64,000 nucleotides of DNA from Bacteroidota bacterium (GTDB lineage: Bacteria; Bacteroidota; Bacteroidia; Bacteroidales; NBLH01): positions 81,914 through 145,913 of the forward strand of contig JANYKN010000050.1 in NCBI GenBank assembly GCA_025361565.1, written 5' to 3'. Made by a program: the position numbers and the translations under genes. The first letter of the stretch is position 1. Each line of letters begins with the position of its first letter. A model generated the notes under the pieces. It made no database searches. It was not told the DNA's origin and saw nothing but the letters and a program-made list of their open reading frames with translations. Of the stretch, positions 55,311 to 64,000 are shown piece after piece.

Positions 55311-56960
55311 ATGTTACCAACAATTAATCCAACTTATACTGCTGCATGGAAAGCATTGGAAGATTACTTCAAAACTTTTGAAGGAATCCAAATGAAAGAT
55401 CTTTTTAATAAAGATGCCCAACGGTTTGATAAGTATTCAATCAAATTTGAAGATATTCTCGTCGACTATTCAAAAAACATTTTGGACGAAAAAGTGTTTT
55501 CATTTTTAATTCAACTTGCTTCTGAGTGTGGTTTAAAAGAAGCAATTATCAGCCAGTTTAAAGGAGATAAAATCAACAAAACTGAAGATAGACAAGTTTT
55601 ACATACTGCACTGCGTAATAGAAGCAATACACCTGTTTATGTTGAAGGTAAAGACGTAATGCCAGCTATAAATAAAGTGCTTGAACAAATGAAAGTATTT
55701 TCTGAAAGTATTATTTCAGGAAAATGGAAAGGATATTCAGGCAAACCTATCACCGACATTGTTAATATTGGCATTGGTGGTTCTGATTTAGGTCCGTTAA
55801 TGGTTACTGAAGCGTTAAAACCATATCAAAAAGAGAATATCAAAATACATTTCGTATCAAATATTGATGGAACTCACATTGCAGAAGCTTTAAAAAAAAT
55901 TAAGCCCGAAACCACGCTTTTTATTGTTGCATCTAAAACTTTTACCACGCAGGAAACCATGACAAATGCAGAATCTGCAAAAAAATGGTTTCTTAATGAG
56001 GCAAAAAATTTAGATTTTGTTAAAAATCATTTCGTGGCTCTTTCAACCAATTCAAAAGCAGTTGCAGAATTTGGCATCGATACAAAAAACATGTTCGAAT
56101 TTTGGGATTGGGTTGGTGGCCGTTATTCGTTGTGGTCAGCTATAGGCCTTTCAATAGCTTGCAGCATTGGATTCGAAAATTTTGTAGAATTACTTGAAGG
56201 TGCCCACGCTATGGACAAACATTTTGCTAATTCTGAATTTGGAAAAAATATACCTGTAATCCTTGCCGTTATTGGAATTTGGTATAATAACTTCTACAAG
56301 GCAGAAACCGAGGCAATATTGCCCTATGATCAATATATGCACCGTTTTTCAGCCTATTTTCAGCAGGGAAATATGGAAAGCAACGGAAAATATGTGGACA
56401 GAGCAGGTAAAAAAGTGACTTACCAAACTGGTCCAATTATTTGGGGAGAGCCCGGTACTAATGGACAACATGCATTTTATCAATTGATCCATCAGGGTAC
56501 AAAAATGATTCCATGCGACTTTTTAGCACCAGCTATAAGCCACAATCCAATTGGGGATCATCATCCTAAACTGCTAGCTAACTTTTTTGCGCAAACCAGT
56601 GCCCTGATGTTGGGTAAAACAGACCAGGTAGTTGAGGCCGAACTAAAATCTGCGGGTAAAAGTCAGGCTGAAATTGACCAGCTACTTCCTTTCATGGTTT
56701 TTGAAGGAAATATCCCAACTAACTCATTCTTGTTTAAAAAGTTGACTCCACATACTTTAGGTGCATTAATTGCTATGTATGAACATAAAATATTTGTTCA
56801 AGGTGTAATTTGGAATATCTTCAGTTTCGACCAATGGGGAGTTCAATTGGGCAAACAATTGGCTAATATCATCCTTCCGGAATTGGAAGGAAACGCAGAA
56901 GTTTCAAAGTTGGATGCTTCTACAAATGGACTGATTAATGAATATAAAAAAATGAGATAG
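55311..56960 (+). CDS. pgi: Glucose-6-phosphate isomerase
   Basis: A 549-residue enzyme that interconverts glucose-6-phosphate and fructose-6-phosphate. [51 protein letters not shown] and [16 protein letters not shown] are the family signatures, the last with active-site residues. Length matches the long (E. coli type) form. Confidence 0.97.
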   Translation: MLPTINPTYTAAWKALEDYFKTFEGIQMKDLFNKDAQRFDKYSIKFEDILVDYSKNILDEKVFSFLIQLASECGLKEAIISQFKGDKINKTEDRQVLHTALRNRSNTPVYVEGKDVMPAINKVLEQMKVFSESIISGKWKGYSGKPITDIVNIGIGGSDLGPLMVTEALKPYQKENIKIHFVSNIDGTHIAEALKKIKPETTLFIVASKTFTTQETMTNAESAKKWFLNEAKNLDFVKNHFVALSTNSKAVAEFGIDTKNMFEFWDWVGGRYSLWSAIGLSIACSIGFENFVELLEGAHAMDKHFANSEFGKNIPVILAVIGIWYNNFYKAETEAILPYDQYMHRFSAYFQQGNMESNGKYVDRAGKKVTYQTGPIIWGEPGTNGQHAFYQLIHQGTKMIPCDFLAPAISHNPIGDHHPKLLANFFAQTSALMLGKTDQVVEAELKSAGKSQAEIDQLLPFMVFEGNIPTNSFLFKKLTPHTLGALIAMYEHKIFVQGVIWNIFSFDQWGVQLGKQLANIILPELEGNAEVSKLDASTNGLINEYKKMR

Positions 56961-57156
56961 CAACAATAAAGTTGCTGAATTTTTGAATGATACAAAATGA
57001 TTTCAAAATTTAACAGTTGACAAAGTTGATATTTCCAGAATTAATTGCTTCAAATTGCAGTAATGTAATTTGAAGCAATTTTGGAATTGTTATCTTAAGT
57101 TAAATAATTTTATTTAGTTGCAAATTTGACTATTTTTGCGCACTTTATTGATTAAA

Positions 57157-57681
57157 ATGAGACATTTACAATCTATACAATATTATATTAATCAGATAAT
57201 TGACTGGGTTTTCCCTTATTTTAAAGGCTTTGTACCAAAAGAAACTTTTAAATATGCTTTTTGTGGAGGTTCTAATACATTGTTTGATTTGGTGTTGTAT
57301 TTTGTAACTTATAATTTTATCCTAGACAAAAATGACCTGCATTTATTTTTTGTTACCATAAGCCCTCATATTGCCGCTTTCTTTCTGGTTTTTCCAATAA
57401 CATTCAGTTCAGGATTTCTGCTTTCGAAATATATCACTTTTACCCAATCGCAACTGCGTGGAAGAATTCAACTTTTCCGCTATGGAGTTACTGTTTTAGG
57501 AAGTATTGGCCTGAACTATTTATTTTTAAAATTGTTCGTAAATGTTTGCCATTTTTATCCAACTCCCTCAAAATTATTAACTACCATTGTTGTTGTGATT
57601 TATAGCTACTTTTCGCAACGTCATTATACTTTTCGAAGAAAAAAGGAATTGGTTGAGAATTTTTCTATAATTGAACAATAA
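57157..57681 (+). CDS. GtrA family membrane protein
   Basis: A 174-residue protein with four helices. ETFKYAFCGGSNTLFDLVLYF, FSSGFLLSKYITF and LFRYGVTVLGSIGLNYLFLKLF form the GtrA pattern, ending with QRHYTFRRKKE. Such proteins help move lipid-linked sugars across the membrane. The ATG at 57157 is used; a TATTTTTG element at 57131-57138 puts the transcript start just before it and excludes the upstream TTG. Confidence 0.85.
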   Translation: MRHLQSIQYYINQIIDWVFPYFKGFVPKETFKYAFCGGSNTLFDLVLYFVTYNFILDKNDLHLFFVTISPHIAAFFLVFPITFSSGFLLSKYITFTQSQLRGRIQLFRYGVTVLGSIGLNYLFLKLFVNVCHFYPTPSKLLTTIVVVIYSYFSQRHYTFRRKKELVENFSIIEQ

Positions 57682-57683
57682 TA

Positions 57684-57729
57684 AAGATCATCTAAATATT
57701 ATTGTTTTATTAAATATTTAGATGATCTT
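57684..57729. terminator. Bidirectional terminator, exact 17-bp stem
   Basis: Positions 57684-57700 and 57713-57729 are exact inverted repeats around a 12-base loop, between the convergent GtrA and PPK2 genes. Confidence 0.8.
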
Positions 57730-57734
57730 AAAAC

Positions 57735-58679
57735 TTATTTTTCAGATAATAAGTTTTCTTTCAGGTTTTTTAATTCAGCAATTTTTTCATCACTTACTTT
57801 TGGATACTCCAAATGCATGGAATGAAGTGCATGAATAATGGCTGAAGCTACTACCATTCTGGCATATGGTTTATTATCGGCAGGTACCACGTACCAAGGT
57901 GAGTTCTCAGTTGAGGTATTCTTAATCATGTCTTCATAAGCATGCATATATTCTTTCCAATATTTTCGTTCTTTGGCATCTGAAGCACTGAATTTCCAAT
58001 TCTTATCCGGATTATCGATACGTTCGATAAAACGTTTTTTTTGCTCATCACTTGAAAGATTAAGGAAGAATTTAATCACTAAAGTCCCATTTCTATTCAA
58101 ATATTCTTCAAAATGCTTGATGTCTTTTAGACGGTCATCCCAAATATCTTTAGTGACCAATTTTTCGGGAAGTTTTTGTGCTTGTAAAATTTGCTCATGA
58201 ACCCTAACTACCAATACTTCTTCGTAATAAGAACGGTTAAATATCCCGATACATCCACGTTCTGGCAAATGCTTCATACAACGCCAAAGATAATCATGAT
58301 CAAGATCCTCTGCACTTGGTGCTTTAAATGAGGAAACGCTGCAACTTTGTGGATTCACTCCCGACATCACATGTTTTATAGCACCATCTTTTCCGGCTGC
58401 ATCCATAGCCTGAAAAATGATAAGTAAAGACCATTTGTCCTGGGCATACATTTTATCTTGCAACGAAGCCAGAACATGCACACCTTGCTGTAAAGTTTCT
58501 TCAGCAAGTGATTTTTCCTCTTTGTTCAAAAGCTCATGAGCATTTGTATGGAAGTCCTTTAATTTAAAACTTTTTCCATCCGTTACACGAAATTGATTAG
58601 AAAATTTCTTGGCCCGTTCTATAAATTCTTTTTTGCTCAAATGATTGAGTTCAGACATACGTTCGATTGGAGTATCCAT
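57735..58679 (-). CDS. Polyphosphate kinase 2 family protein
   Basis: A protein of about 314 residues. LLIIFQAMDAAGKDGAIKHV is the Walker A region, IGIFNRSYYEEVLVVRVH the Walker B region, and WKFSASDAKERKYWKEYMHAYE the lid, all in the order of PPK2. It uses polyphosphate to phosphorylate nucleoside mono- or diphosphates; single-domain enzymes of this length usually act on diphosphates. The start MDTPIERM at 58679 is preferred over an ATG 21 codons upstream that begins with a Cys run. Confidence 0.92.
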   Translation of the reverse strand: MDTPIERMSELNHLSKKEFIERAKKFSNQFRVTDGKSFKLKDFHTNAHELLNKEEKSLAEETLQQGVHVLASLQDKMYAQDKWSLLIIFQAMDAAGKDGAIKHVMSGVNPQSCSVSSFKAPSAEDLDHDYLWRCMKHLPERGCIGIFNRSYYEEVLVVRVHEQILQAQKLPEKLVTKDIWDDRLKDIKHFEEYLNRNGTLVIKFFLNLSSDEQKKRFIERIDNPDKNWKFSASDAKERKYWKEYMHAYEDMIKNTSTENSPWYVVPADNKPYARMVVASAIIHALHSMHLEYPKVSDEKIAELKNLKENLLSEK

Positions 58680-58986
58680 TTTGGCTTGTATTAATGATTT
58701 GTCTCTATAAAGATAGTTTATAATACTTGAACAACAACACAATTATTTAAATAAAATTTTGTATAACACCGATCTCCAAATAGTTATGATTACAATATCC
58801 GACTTTTATCATTATTTGGATATAAAAACTATTAAAGTTTGATTTGCAAAACTCAAATATTATTTTTCTAACATAACCTGAAGACCCTTAATTTTCACTG
58901 ATGTTTTTAACTTTTTACTTTTGTTTTGCAGAAGTCATGTTTGTTTTACCAAATTAATATCTTTGTTGGAAATAAATCCAAAATAT

Positions 58987-60261
58987 ATGGAACAATTTCT
59001 TTTTTTACTTATTGGATTATTCATTGGCTTTTTGATTGGAAAATTTTGGTCGGACAGCAAGCTTAGGAATTCATTTAATAATGATTTACGTAAAATTGAA
59101 TATCAATTAAACGAAGAAAAAATCAATGGAGTTCAATTAAAAGCAAAGCTCGATAATGAAACTGAATTAAACAAAACTATACAGGATAATCTGAAAAGTA
59201 CATTTGATTCATTATCTGCAAAAGTGATGCAATCAAACAATGAAACTTTTATTCAATTGGCAAACGAAACCATGAAAGGATTTTTAATGAAAGCCGAAAC
59301 TGATTATTCCAAACGCAGCGAAGCTATCAATTTTGTTATTAAACCATTGAAAGACAGTCTTGAACGCCATGAAAAACTAGTGCTTGAATTCCAAAATGGA
59401 AATAGCAAAGCCATGGGTAGTCTAAAATCTTATCTCGAAGAGTTGGGAAAGAGCCAAAAAAGCCTCGAAAAGGAAACAGGTGCTTTGGTTAGTGCTTTAA
59501 AAAATCCAAAAGTAAGAGGGCGTTGGGGCGAAATTGGTTTAAAGCGGATTGTTGAGTTCTCGGGCATGTCACATTATTGCGATTTTGAGGAACAGGCAAG
59601 TACACATACTGAGGATGGAAATTTAAGGCCTGATATGATTGTAAATTTGCCTGAAAACCGAAAAATTATTGTAGATTCAAAAGTTCCGTTAAATGCTTAC
59701 CTCGATTACATTGAAACTGCCAATGAAAAAGAAAAAGTGCTTTATTTGGCCTCACATTCAAAAGCTGTTAGCCAGCATATGAAAAACTTGTCCGGCAAAG
59801 CATATTGGTCCAAATTTGATCATTCGATTGATTTTGTAGTACTTTATATCGAAGTAGAATCGGCATTTGCAGCAGCAGTGCATGAAAATCCACGCTTAAT
59901 CACCGATGGCCTTCAAAATAGGATTGTTTTTGCCACGCCAACTACATTAATTACCTTGCTTCAAACCGTGGCATACAGTTGGAAACAACAGAAAGCCGGT
60001 GAAAATGCAAAAAAAATCTTTGAAAGTGGTCGCGAATTGCATGAGCGGCTTAATACTTTTAATTCGTATCTGCAAAAACTAGGACAAAATTTGAATAGTA
60101 TGGTGGGAACATATAATCAAGCTGTTGGTTCATGGGAGAGCAGGGTTTCTCCTTCAATAAAAAGAATGGAAGAGTTGGGGGCGATTTCAGAAAAGAAAGC
60201 TATTCAGGAAATTGACCTGATTGAAAAATCAACCAGGGAATTAAAACCCGATGAAAATTAA
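58987..60261 (+). CDS. rmuC: DNA recombination protein RmuC
   Basis: A 424-residue protein with an N-terminal membrane anchor (FLFLLIGLFIGFLIGKFW), a coiled-coil region at about 25-155, and the RmuC nuclease-like domain (NPKVRGRWGEIGLKRIVEFSGM, RPDMIVNLPENRKIIVDSKVPL, FVVLYIEVESAFAAAV). RmuC limits DNA inversion at short repeats in E. coli. The ATG at 58987 begins the anchor; TATCTTTG at 58958-58965 is a likely -7 element. Confidence 0.93.
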   Translation: MEQFLFLLIGLFIGFLIGKFWSDSKLRNSFNNDLRKIEYQLNEEKINGVQLKAKLDNETELNKTIQDNLKSTFDSLSAKVMQSNNETFIQLANETMKGFLMKAETDYSKRSEAINFVIKPLKDSLERHEKLVLEFQNGNSKAMGSLKSYLEELGKSQKSLEKETGALVSALKNPKVRGRWGEIGLKRIVEFSGMSHYCDFEEQASTHTEDGNLRPDMIVNLPENRKIIVDSKVPLNAYLDYIETANEKEKVLYLASHSKAVSQHMKNLSGKAYWSKFDHSIDFVVLYIEVESAFAAAVHENPRLITDGLQNRIVFATPTTLITLLQTVAYSWKQQKAGENAKKIFESGRELHERLNTFNSYLQKLGQNLNSMVGTYNQAVGSWESRVSPSIKRMEELGAISEKKAIQEIDLIEKSTRELKPDEN

Positions 60262-60262
60262 A

Positions 60263-60288
60263 AAAGGACGGTTGCCCAACCGTCCTTT
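60263..60288 (+). terminator. Stem-loop after rmuC
   Basis: AAAGGACGGTTG and CAACCGTCCTTT form an exact 12-bp inverted repeat starting just after the rmuC stop; no long T-run follows. Confidence 0.65.
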
Positions 60289-60544
60289 ACAAACTCAATT
60301 AGCCTGAAATAGAGTCTAATAAAATCAAATTCTATAAAAATTGACCTTGACTTATTCCAGCATCACAAATTTAAGGAAATTCTGTTAATTAATGATCATT
60401 CAAAGTTAAATTTTGTTAAAGGCGGATTCATTTGTGGTCAAAAGTTTTAATTTTGCTTTGGGTTCAAAAAGATATACACACACGGTTATCTAATTTTAAT
60501 CAAACTATTTAACGGAAAATCACATAAAAGTAAAACTTTATTTT

Positions 60545-62077
60545 GTGAAACGAAGATACATCTGGATTCTTATAGTATTGATGACATTTGCATTAATGGG
60601 CCTAATTCTGGTACAATTCAAATGGATACAGAATGCAATTAAAATTGAAAGAAAGAAATTTGACCTTTTAGTAGAGAAAAGCCTTTCTGAAGTTGTCCAA
60701 AAAATTGCAGAACATGAAACTGTGCTTAATATCCAAGAAGAAACGGTTTCGTTCAGTACCAAAAATGATCCTTACAGACTTTCTGATCATAATAGTAGAA
60801 AATTATTTGATAGTTCTGCACAAATCATAAACAAACCGATTTTTGTTGTTTCACAAGATTCTTCTTATTACAGATTAAAAAAAGACAACGAAGCCATTAT
60901 TGATACCAATACCAGCGATAAGAGAATTTCAAAAGAAGAGCTCAAGGCAAATTTGATCAATAAACTTACAAATAAATCCATTTTTGTCGAAAACATAGTT
61001 AATAAGTTGACTCGTAGAGAGATAAAGATTAATGATAGAATTGATCAAAAATACCTGGAGTTAATTGTAAAAGCGGTATTTAAAAATAATAATATTGACC
61101 TGGCTCATGAATATGCCGTTGTTAGAGAAAATGAAACTGCGTTTTTCAAATCACCTGGTTTTGACCTAAGTGGAAATCCAAAAACCTACGAAAAACTATT
61201 ATTCTCTGATGATGTTTTAGCCAATGATATTCTAAATGAAAAGTACTCGTTGATTATCTATTTTCCCAATTCAAATTCAACCTATGAGTCTTTGCCTGCC
61301 ATCATTTTTACTTCTGTTATATTAATTTTGTTTATCCTTAGTATTTTTATTATCACACTTTATATCATTTTTAAGCAAAAGAAGCTTTCTGAAATTAAAA
61401 ATGATTTCATCAATAACATGACACACGAGCTCAAAACGCCTATTTCAACTATTTCCTTGGCATCTCAAATGCTAAATGACAGCAGCATTCCTGAAAAAGA
61501 TAGAAATTACCAACATATTTCTGCTATCATTGCCGATGAAAGTAAACGATTGGGTTTCCATGTGGAAAAAGTACTGCAAATGGCTATAATTGATAGAGGT
61601 GGAGTAGAATTAAGTTGTAAACCAATTCGGGTCCATGAATTGATCAATCAGATTTTGAATACTATCAATTTAAAACTTAGGGATAAAAACGGAGAACTTC
61701 AAAGTTTTTTAACAGCTCAAAAGGATGAGGTTTTTGCAGATGAATTGCATTTATCAAATGTATTCTCAAATATATTGGATAATGCAATTAAGTATAGCAA
61801 GGAAACCCCATCCATTGAAATAAAAACACGAAATTTGAATGGGCATATTATTATTTCGATTAAAGATAATGGTATTGGAATTCGAAAAGAAAACCAGAAA
61901 AAAGTATTCGAAAAGTTTTATAGAGTACCAACCGGTAACCTACATGACGTCAGAGGATTTGGACTTGGACTCAGCTATGTAAAAAAGATTGTGGAACAGC
62001 ATAAGGGACACATCCAATTGTACAGCGAAAGCGGAAAAGGCTCTGAATTTGAAATTTACATCCCTCTATTTAAATAA
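60545..62077 (+). CDS. Sensor histidine kinase
   Basis: A 510-residue membrane kinase. Helices lie near residues 5-26 and 255-280, enclosing a periplasmic sensor region of about 225 residues that matches nothing I know. Then come the dimerisation domain with His294 in NNMTHELKTPIS, and the ATPase domain with SNVFSNILDNAIKYS, IKDNGIGI and GFGLGLSYVKK. The GTG at 60545 is the only sensible start. It is followed after 112 bases by its probable partner regulator. Confidence 0.93.
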   Translation: MKRRYIWILIVLMTFALMGLILVQFKWIQNAIKIERKKFDLLVEKSLSEVVQKIAEHETVLNIQEETVSFSTKNDPYRLSDHNSRKLFDSSAQIINKPIFVVSQDSSYYRLKKDNEAIIDTNTSDKRISKEELKANLINKLTNKSIFVENIVNKLTRREIKINDRIDQKYLELIVKAVFKNNNIDLAHEYAVVRENETAFFKSPGFDLSGNPKTYEKLLFSDDVLANDILNEKYSLIIYFPNSNSTYESLPAIIFTSVILILFILSIFIITLYIIFKQKKLSEIKNDFINNMTHELKTPISTISLASQMLNDSSIPEKDRNYQHISAIIADESKRLGFHVEKVLQMAIIDRGGVELSCKPIRVHELINQILNTINLKLRDKNGELQSFLTAQKDEVFADELHLSNVFSNILDNAIKYSKETPSIEIKTRNLNGHIIISIKDNGIGIRKENQKKVFEKFYRVPTGNLHDVRGFGLGLSYVKKIVEQHKGHIQLYSESGKGSEFEIYIPLFK

Positions 62078-62189
62078 ATCCTCAATTTTGGACAACAGAT
62101 CCAAAACTTTTCTCTGAGATTTTATTATTAAAAATTTTAAGCTACATTTGTTAACAATATGTATAAAATGCTTTTATAAGAATTTTGCC

Positions 62190-62885
62190 ATGGAAGAAAA
62201 AACTAAAATTCTGCTCGCCGAAGACGATATTAACCTGGGATCATTATTAACACAGTATTTAAATGCAAAAGGATTTGAAACAGACCTATTTGCAGATGGT
62301 GAAAAAGCCTATGATGGCTATATGAAAAAAAGGTACGATATCTGTATTTTGGATGTGATGATGCCAAAAAAGGATGGTTTTACACTAGCCAAAGAAATCA
62401 GGCTGACCAATACAAAAATCCCAATTATATTCCTTACAGCCAAATCGTTGAAGGAAGATGTTTTGGAAGGTTTTAAAATTGGGGCTGATGATTATATCTC
62501 AAAACCATTCATTATGGATGAACTTCTTTTTAGAATAGAAGCCATTATGCGAAGGGTTAACGATAGTTCTGAAGGAAAACCAAATAAGGATACTTACATA
62601 TTGGGAATCTATCAATTTGATGTAAATAAACAATTGCTGCATAAAGGTGATACCACAATTAAGCTCACCACAAAAGAATCTGAGCTTTTAGCATTATTAT
62701 GTGCAAACAGAAATAATATCCTCGAACGAAATTATGCATTAAAAGCTATTTGGAAAGATGATAATTATTTCAATGCCAGAAGCATGGATGTTTATATTAC
62801 CAAACTCAGAAAGCATGTTAGCGATGATCCGACTATTGAAATAATTAATGTACATGGTAAAGGTTATAAATTGATTATAACATAA
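62190..62885 (+). CDS. OmpR-type response regulator
   Basis: A 231-residue regulator. The receiver has LLAEDDINLGSLL, the phosphorylation site Asp55 in CILDVMMPKKDG, IFLTAKS and GADDYISKPF. The C-terminal winged helix (LTTKESELLALLCAN, ARSMDVYITKLRKHV, NVHGKGYKLI) binds DNA. It lies downstream of the histidine kinase. The ATG at 62190 begins the receiver properly; an upstream start would add a Cys-rich tail. Confidence 0.94.
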   Translation: MEEKTKILLAEDDINLGSLLTQYLNAKGFETDLFADGEKAYDGYMKKRYDICILDVMMPKKDGFTLAKEIRLTNTKIPIIFLTAKSLKEDVLEGFKIGADDYISKPFIMDELLFRIEAIMRRVNDSSEGKPNKDTYILGIYQFDVNKQLLHKGDTTIKLTTKESELLALLCANRNNILERNYALKAIWKDDNYFNARSMDVYITKLRKHVSDDPTIEIINVHGKGYKLIIT

Positions 62886-62947
62886 AAATTGTTAATTCCG
62901 GTGCATTTCATTTGATTGATTGAAATGATCAACTACCAATAATATTT

Positions 62948-62974
62948 AATGCCACTCGCTTGGGTGGCATTTTG
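62948..62974 (+). terminator. Terminator of the two-component operon
   Basis: AATGCCAC pairs with GTGGCATT around an 8-base loop, followed by TTGTTT, 63 bases after the regulator stop. Confidence 0.7.
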
Positions 62975-63055
62975 TTTATGAATAGTCTAGCATTTCAAAT
63001 TGCTTGCCATAAGGCCAGATTAAAATTATTAATAGCAAATTAGAACTTTGTTTTA

Positions 63056-63063
63056 TAATTTTG
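63056..63063 (+). promoter_or_regulatory. Possible -7 element of the ABC-F gene
   Basis: TAATTTTG fits the TAnnTTTG consensus 29 bases before the ATG; no TTG at proper spacing. Confidence 0.4.
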
Positions 63064-63091
63064 CGGTTCGAAAAAAATTTTAACATTTATA

Positions 63092-64000
63092 ATGATTTCA
63101 ATAAATCAGGTTTCAGTTGATTTTGGAGGGTTTAGCCTCTTTAATGATATTACATTTTTAATCAACCCAAAAGATAGAATAGGATTGGTTGGCAAAAATG
63201 GGGCAGGAAAATCGACCTTGTTAAAAATTATTTTAGGGATTGATCAACCTACTAAAGGGATAATTGCAAAGCCAAAAGATTTAAGCTACGGATACCTTCC
63301 GCAGCAAATGAACTTTATTTCAGGAAATACGGTACTTGAAGAGGCTTTGTCTGCATTTTTTGTTCTTAATCAAATCGAATCGGAAATCGACGAACTTAAT
63401 CATGAAATTACCTCACGAAACGACTATGAATCAATAGAATATCACGCACTCATTGATAGACTTACTGATCATAACGAAAGGCTTCAAATTCTTGGTGTGG
63501 CCGATAAAGATGCCATGGTTGAACAAACACTAAAAGGCCTTGGATTTAAAATTTCTGATTTTTCAAGGCAAACTACTGAGTTTAGTGGCGGTTGGCGCAT
63601 GCGGATAGAATTGGCAAAAATATTACTTCAAAAGCCTGATGTTCTGCTTCTTGACGAGCCAACCAATCACTTAGATATAGAATCCATCCAATGGCTCGAA
63701 GATTTTTTGAGAGATTATTATGGTGCAGTGGTTATGGTTTCGCACGATAAAACCTTTTTAGATAATATAACCAAACGCACCATTGAAATATCGCTTGGAA
63801 AAATATACGATTATAAAGTGCCATATACCAAATATCTCGAATTGCGTAAAGAAAGGTATGATCAACAAATGGCATCTTATGAAAACCAACAAAAGAAAAT
63901 TGCTGATACAGAACGCTTTATTGAGAGATTCAGATACAAAGCCACCAAATCGGTGCAAGTTCAATCACGTATTAAACAGCTTGATAAAATTGACAGGATC
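63092..64000 (+). CDS. ABC-F family ATPase, 3' end cut by window edge
   Basis: The first 303 codons of a soluble protein with an ATP-binding cassette: Walker A GLVGKNGAGKSTLLK, signature FSGGWRMRIELA, Walker B VLLLDEPTNHLD and the switch SHDKTFLD. There are no membrane helices. After the first cassette comes a charged linker (QQKKIADTERFIERFRYKATK), the hallmark of ABC-F ribosome-associated ATPases such as EttA/Uup; a second cassette should follow beyond the edge. Confidence 0.93.
   Translation, partial: MISINQVSVDFGGFSLFNDITFLINPKDRIGLVGKNGAGKSTLLKIILGIDQPTKGIIAKPKDLSYGYLPQQMNFISGNTVLEEALSAFFVLNQIESEIDELNHEITSRNDYESIEYHALIDRLTDHNERLQILGVADKDAMVEQTLKGLGFKISDFSRQTTEFSGGWRMRIELAKILLQKPDVLLLDEPTNHLDIESIQWLEDFLRDYYGAVVMVSHDKTFLDNITKRTIEISLGKIYDYKVPYTKYLELRKERYDQQMASYENQQKKIADTERFIERFRYKATKSVQVQSRIKQLDKIDRI

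Overview
The window is AT-rich chromosomal DNA from a member of the Bacteroidota. This follows from the gene content: SprA of the type IX secretion system, the order acpP-fabF-rnc-IPExxVDY protein, the order ruvA-sprA-gcvH, DUF4919-, DUF4384- and CarboxypepD_reg-like exported proteins, and several upstream sites of the Bacteroidota promoter form TTG-N(18-20)-TAnnTTTG. The species cannot be named from this sequence. All calls were made by reading translations and DNA by eye; no database was searched.

Left part (1-4500): purN (cut by the left edge) faces acpP-fabF-rnc, with a stem-loop between acpP and fabF. An IPExxVDY protein and an exported DUF4919 protein follow.

Accessory island (about 4600-20500): this is the most unusual part. 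Five short genes encode peptides that begin with almost the same 15-residue double-glycine leader (MKKLSLEQMEVVEGG type) and then differ completely. Three of them head repeated modules in the order peptide, exported protein, five-helix membrane protein, (CarboxypepD-like proteins), membrane-anchored thioredoxin-fold protein. The modules are separated by a repeated boundary of about 280 bp. Decayed pieces of further modules lie at 4630-4822, 7314-7562 and 18149-18254. The island ends with a peptidase-containing ABC transporter (C39 protease, membrane domain, ATPase) that fits cleavage at Gly-Gly and export. The three peptides whose modules keep a thioredoxin-like gene have exactly two cysteines after the leader; the two peptides without one have one and zero. 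I read the island as an expanding family of secreted, probably disulfide-bonded peptides (bacteriocins or signals) with their maturation and export proteins. No HlyD-type adaptor and no recognisable modifying enzyme is visible.

Middle (20500-27000): a gene-free stretch holds nested inverted repeats and six to seven tandem copies of a 41-bp unit. Next come two convergent membrane pyrophosphatase genes. The right-hand one is canonical; the left-hand one has lost most of the acidic residues that bind magnesium-pyrophosphate but is otherwise intact.

Right half (27000-64000): mostly housekeeping genes. They are ruvA, sprA and gcvH; a polysaccharide group on the minus strand (WecA-like transferase, WcaF-like acetyltransferase, family 2 glycosyltransferase); an NAD-dependent epimerase; two tRNA-Arg genes, one next to a tyrosine-recombinase remnant; leuS; an M23 peptidase; a SpoU methyltransferase; sucC; a DUF4384 protein; cheR and arginine deiminase; a split threonine/serine exporter; pgi; a GtrA protein; a PPK2 kinase; rmuC; a two-component pair; and an ABC-F ATPase cut by the right edge.
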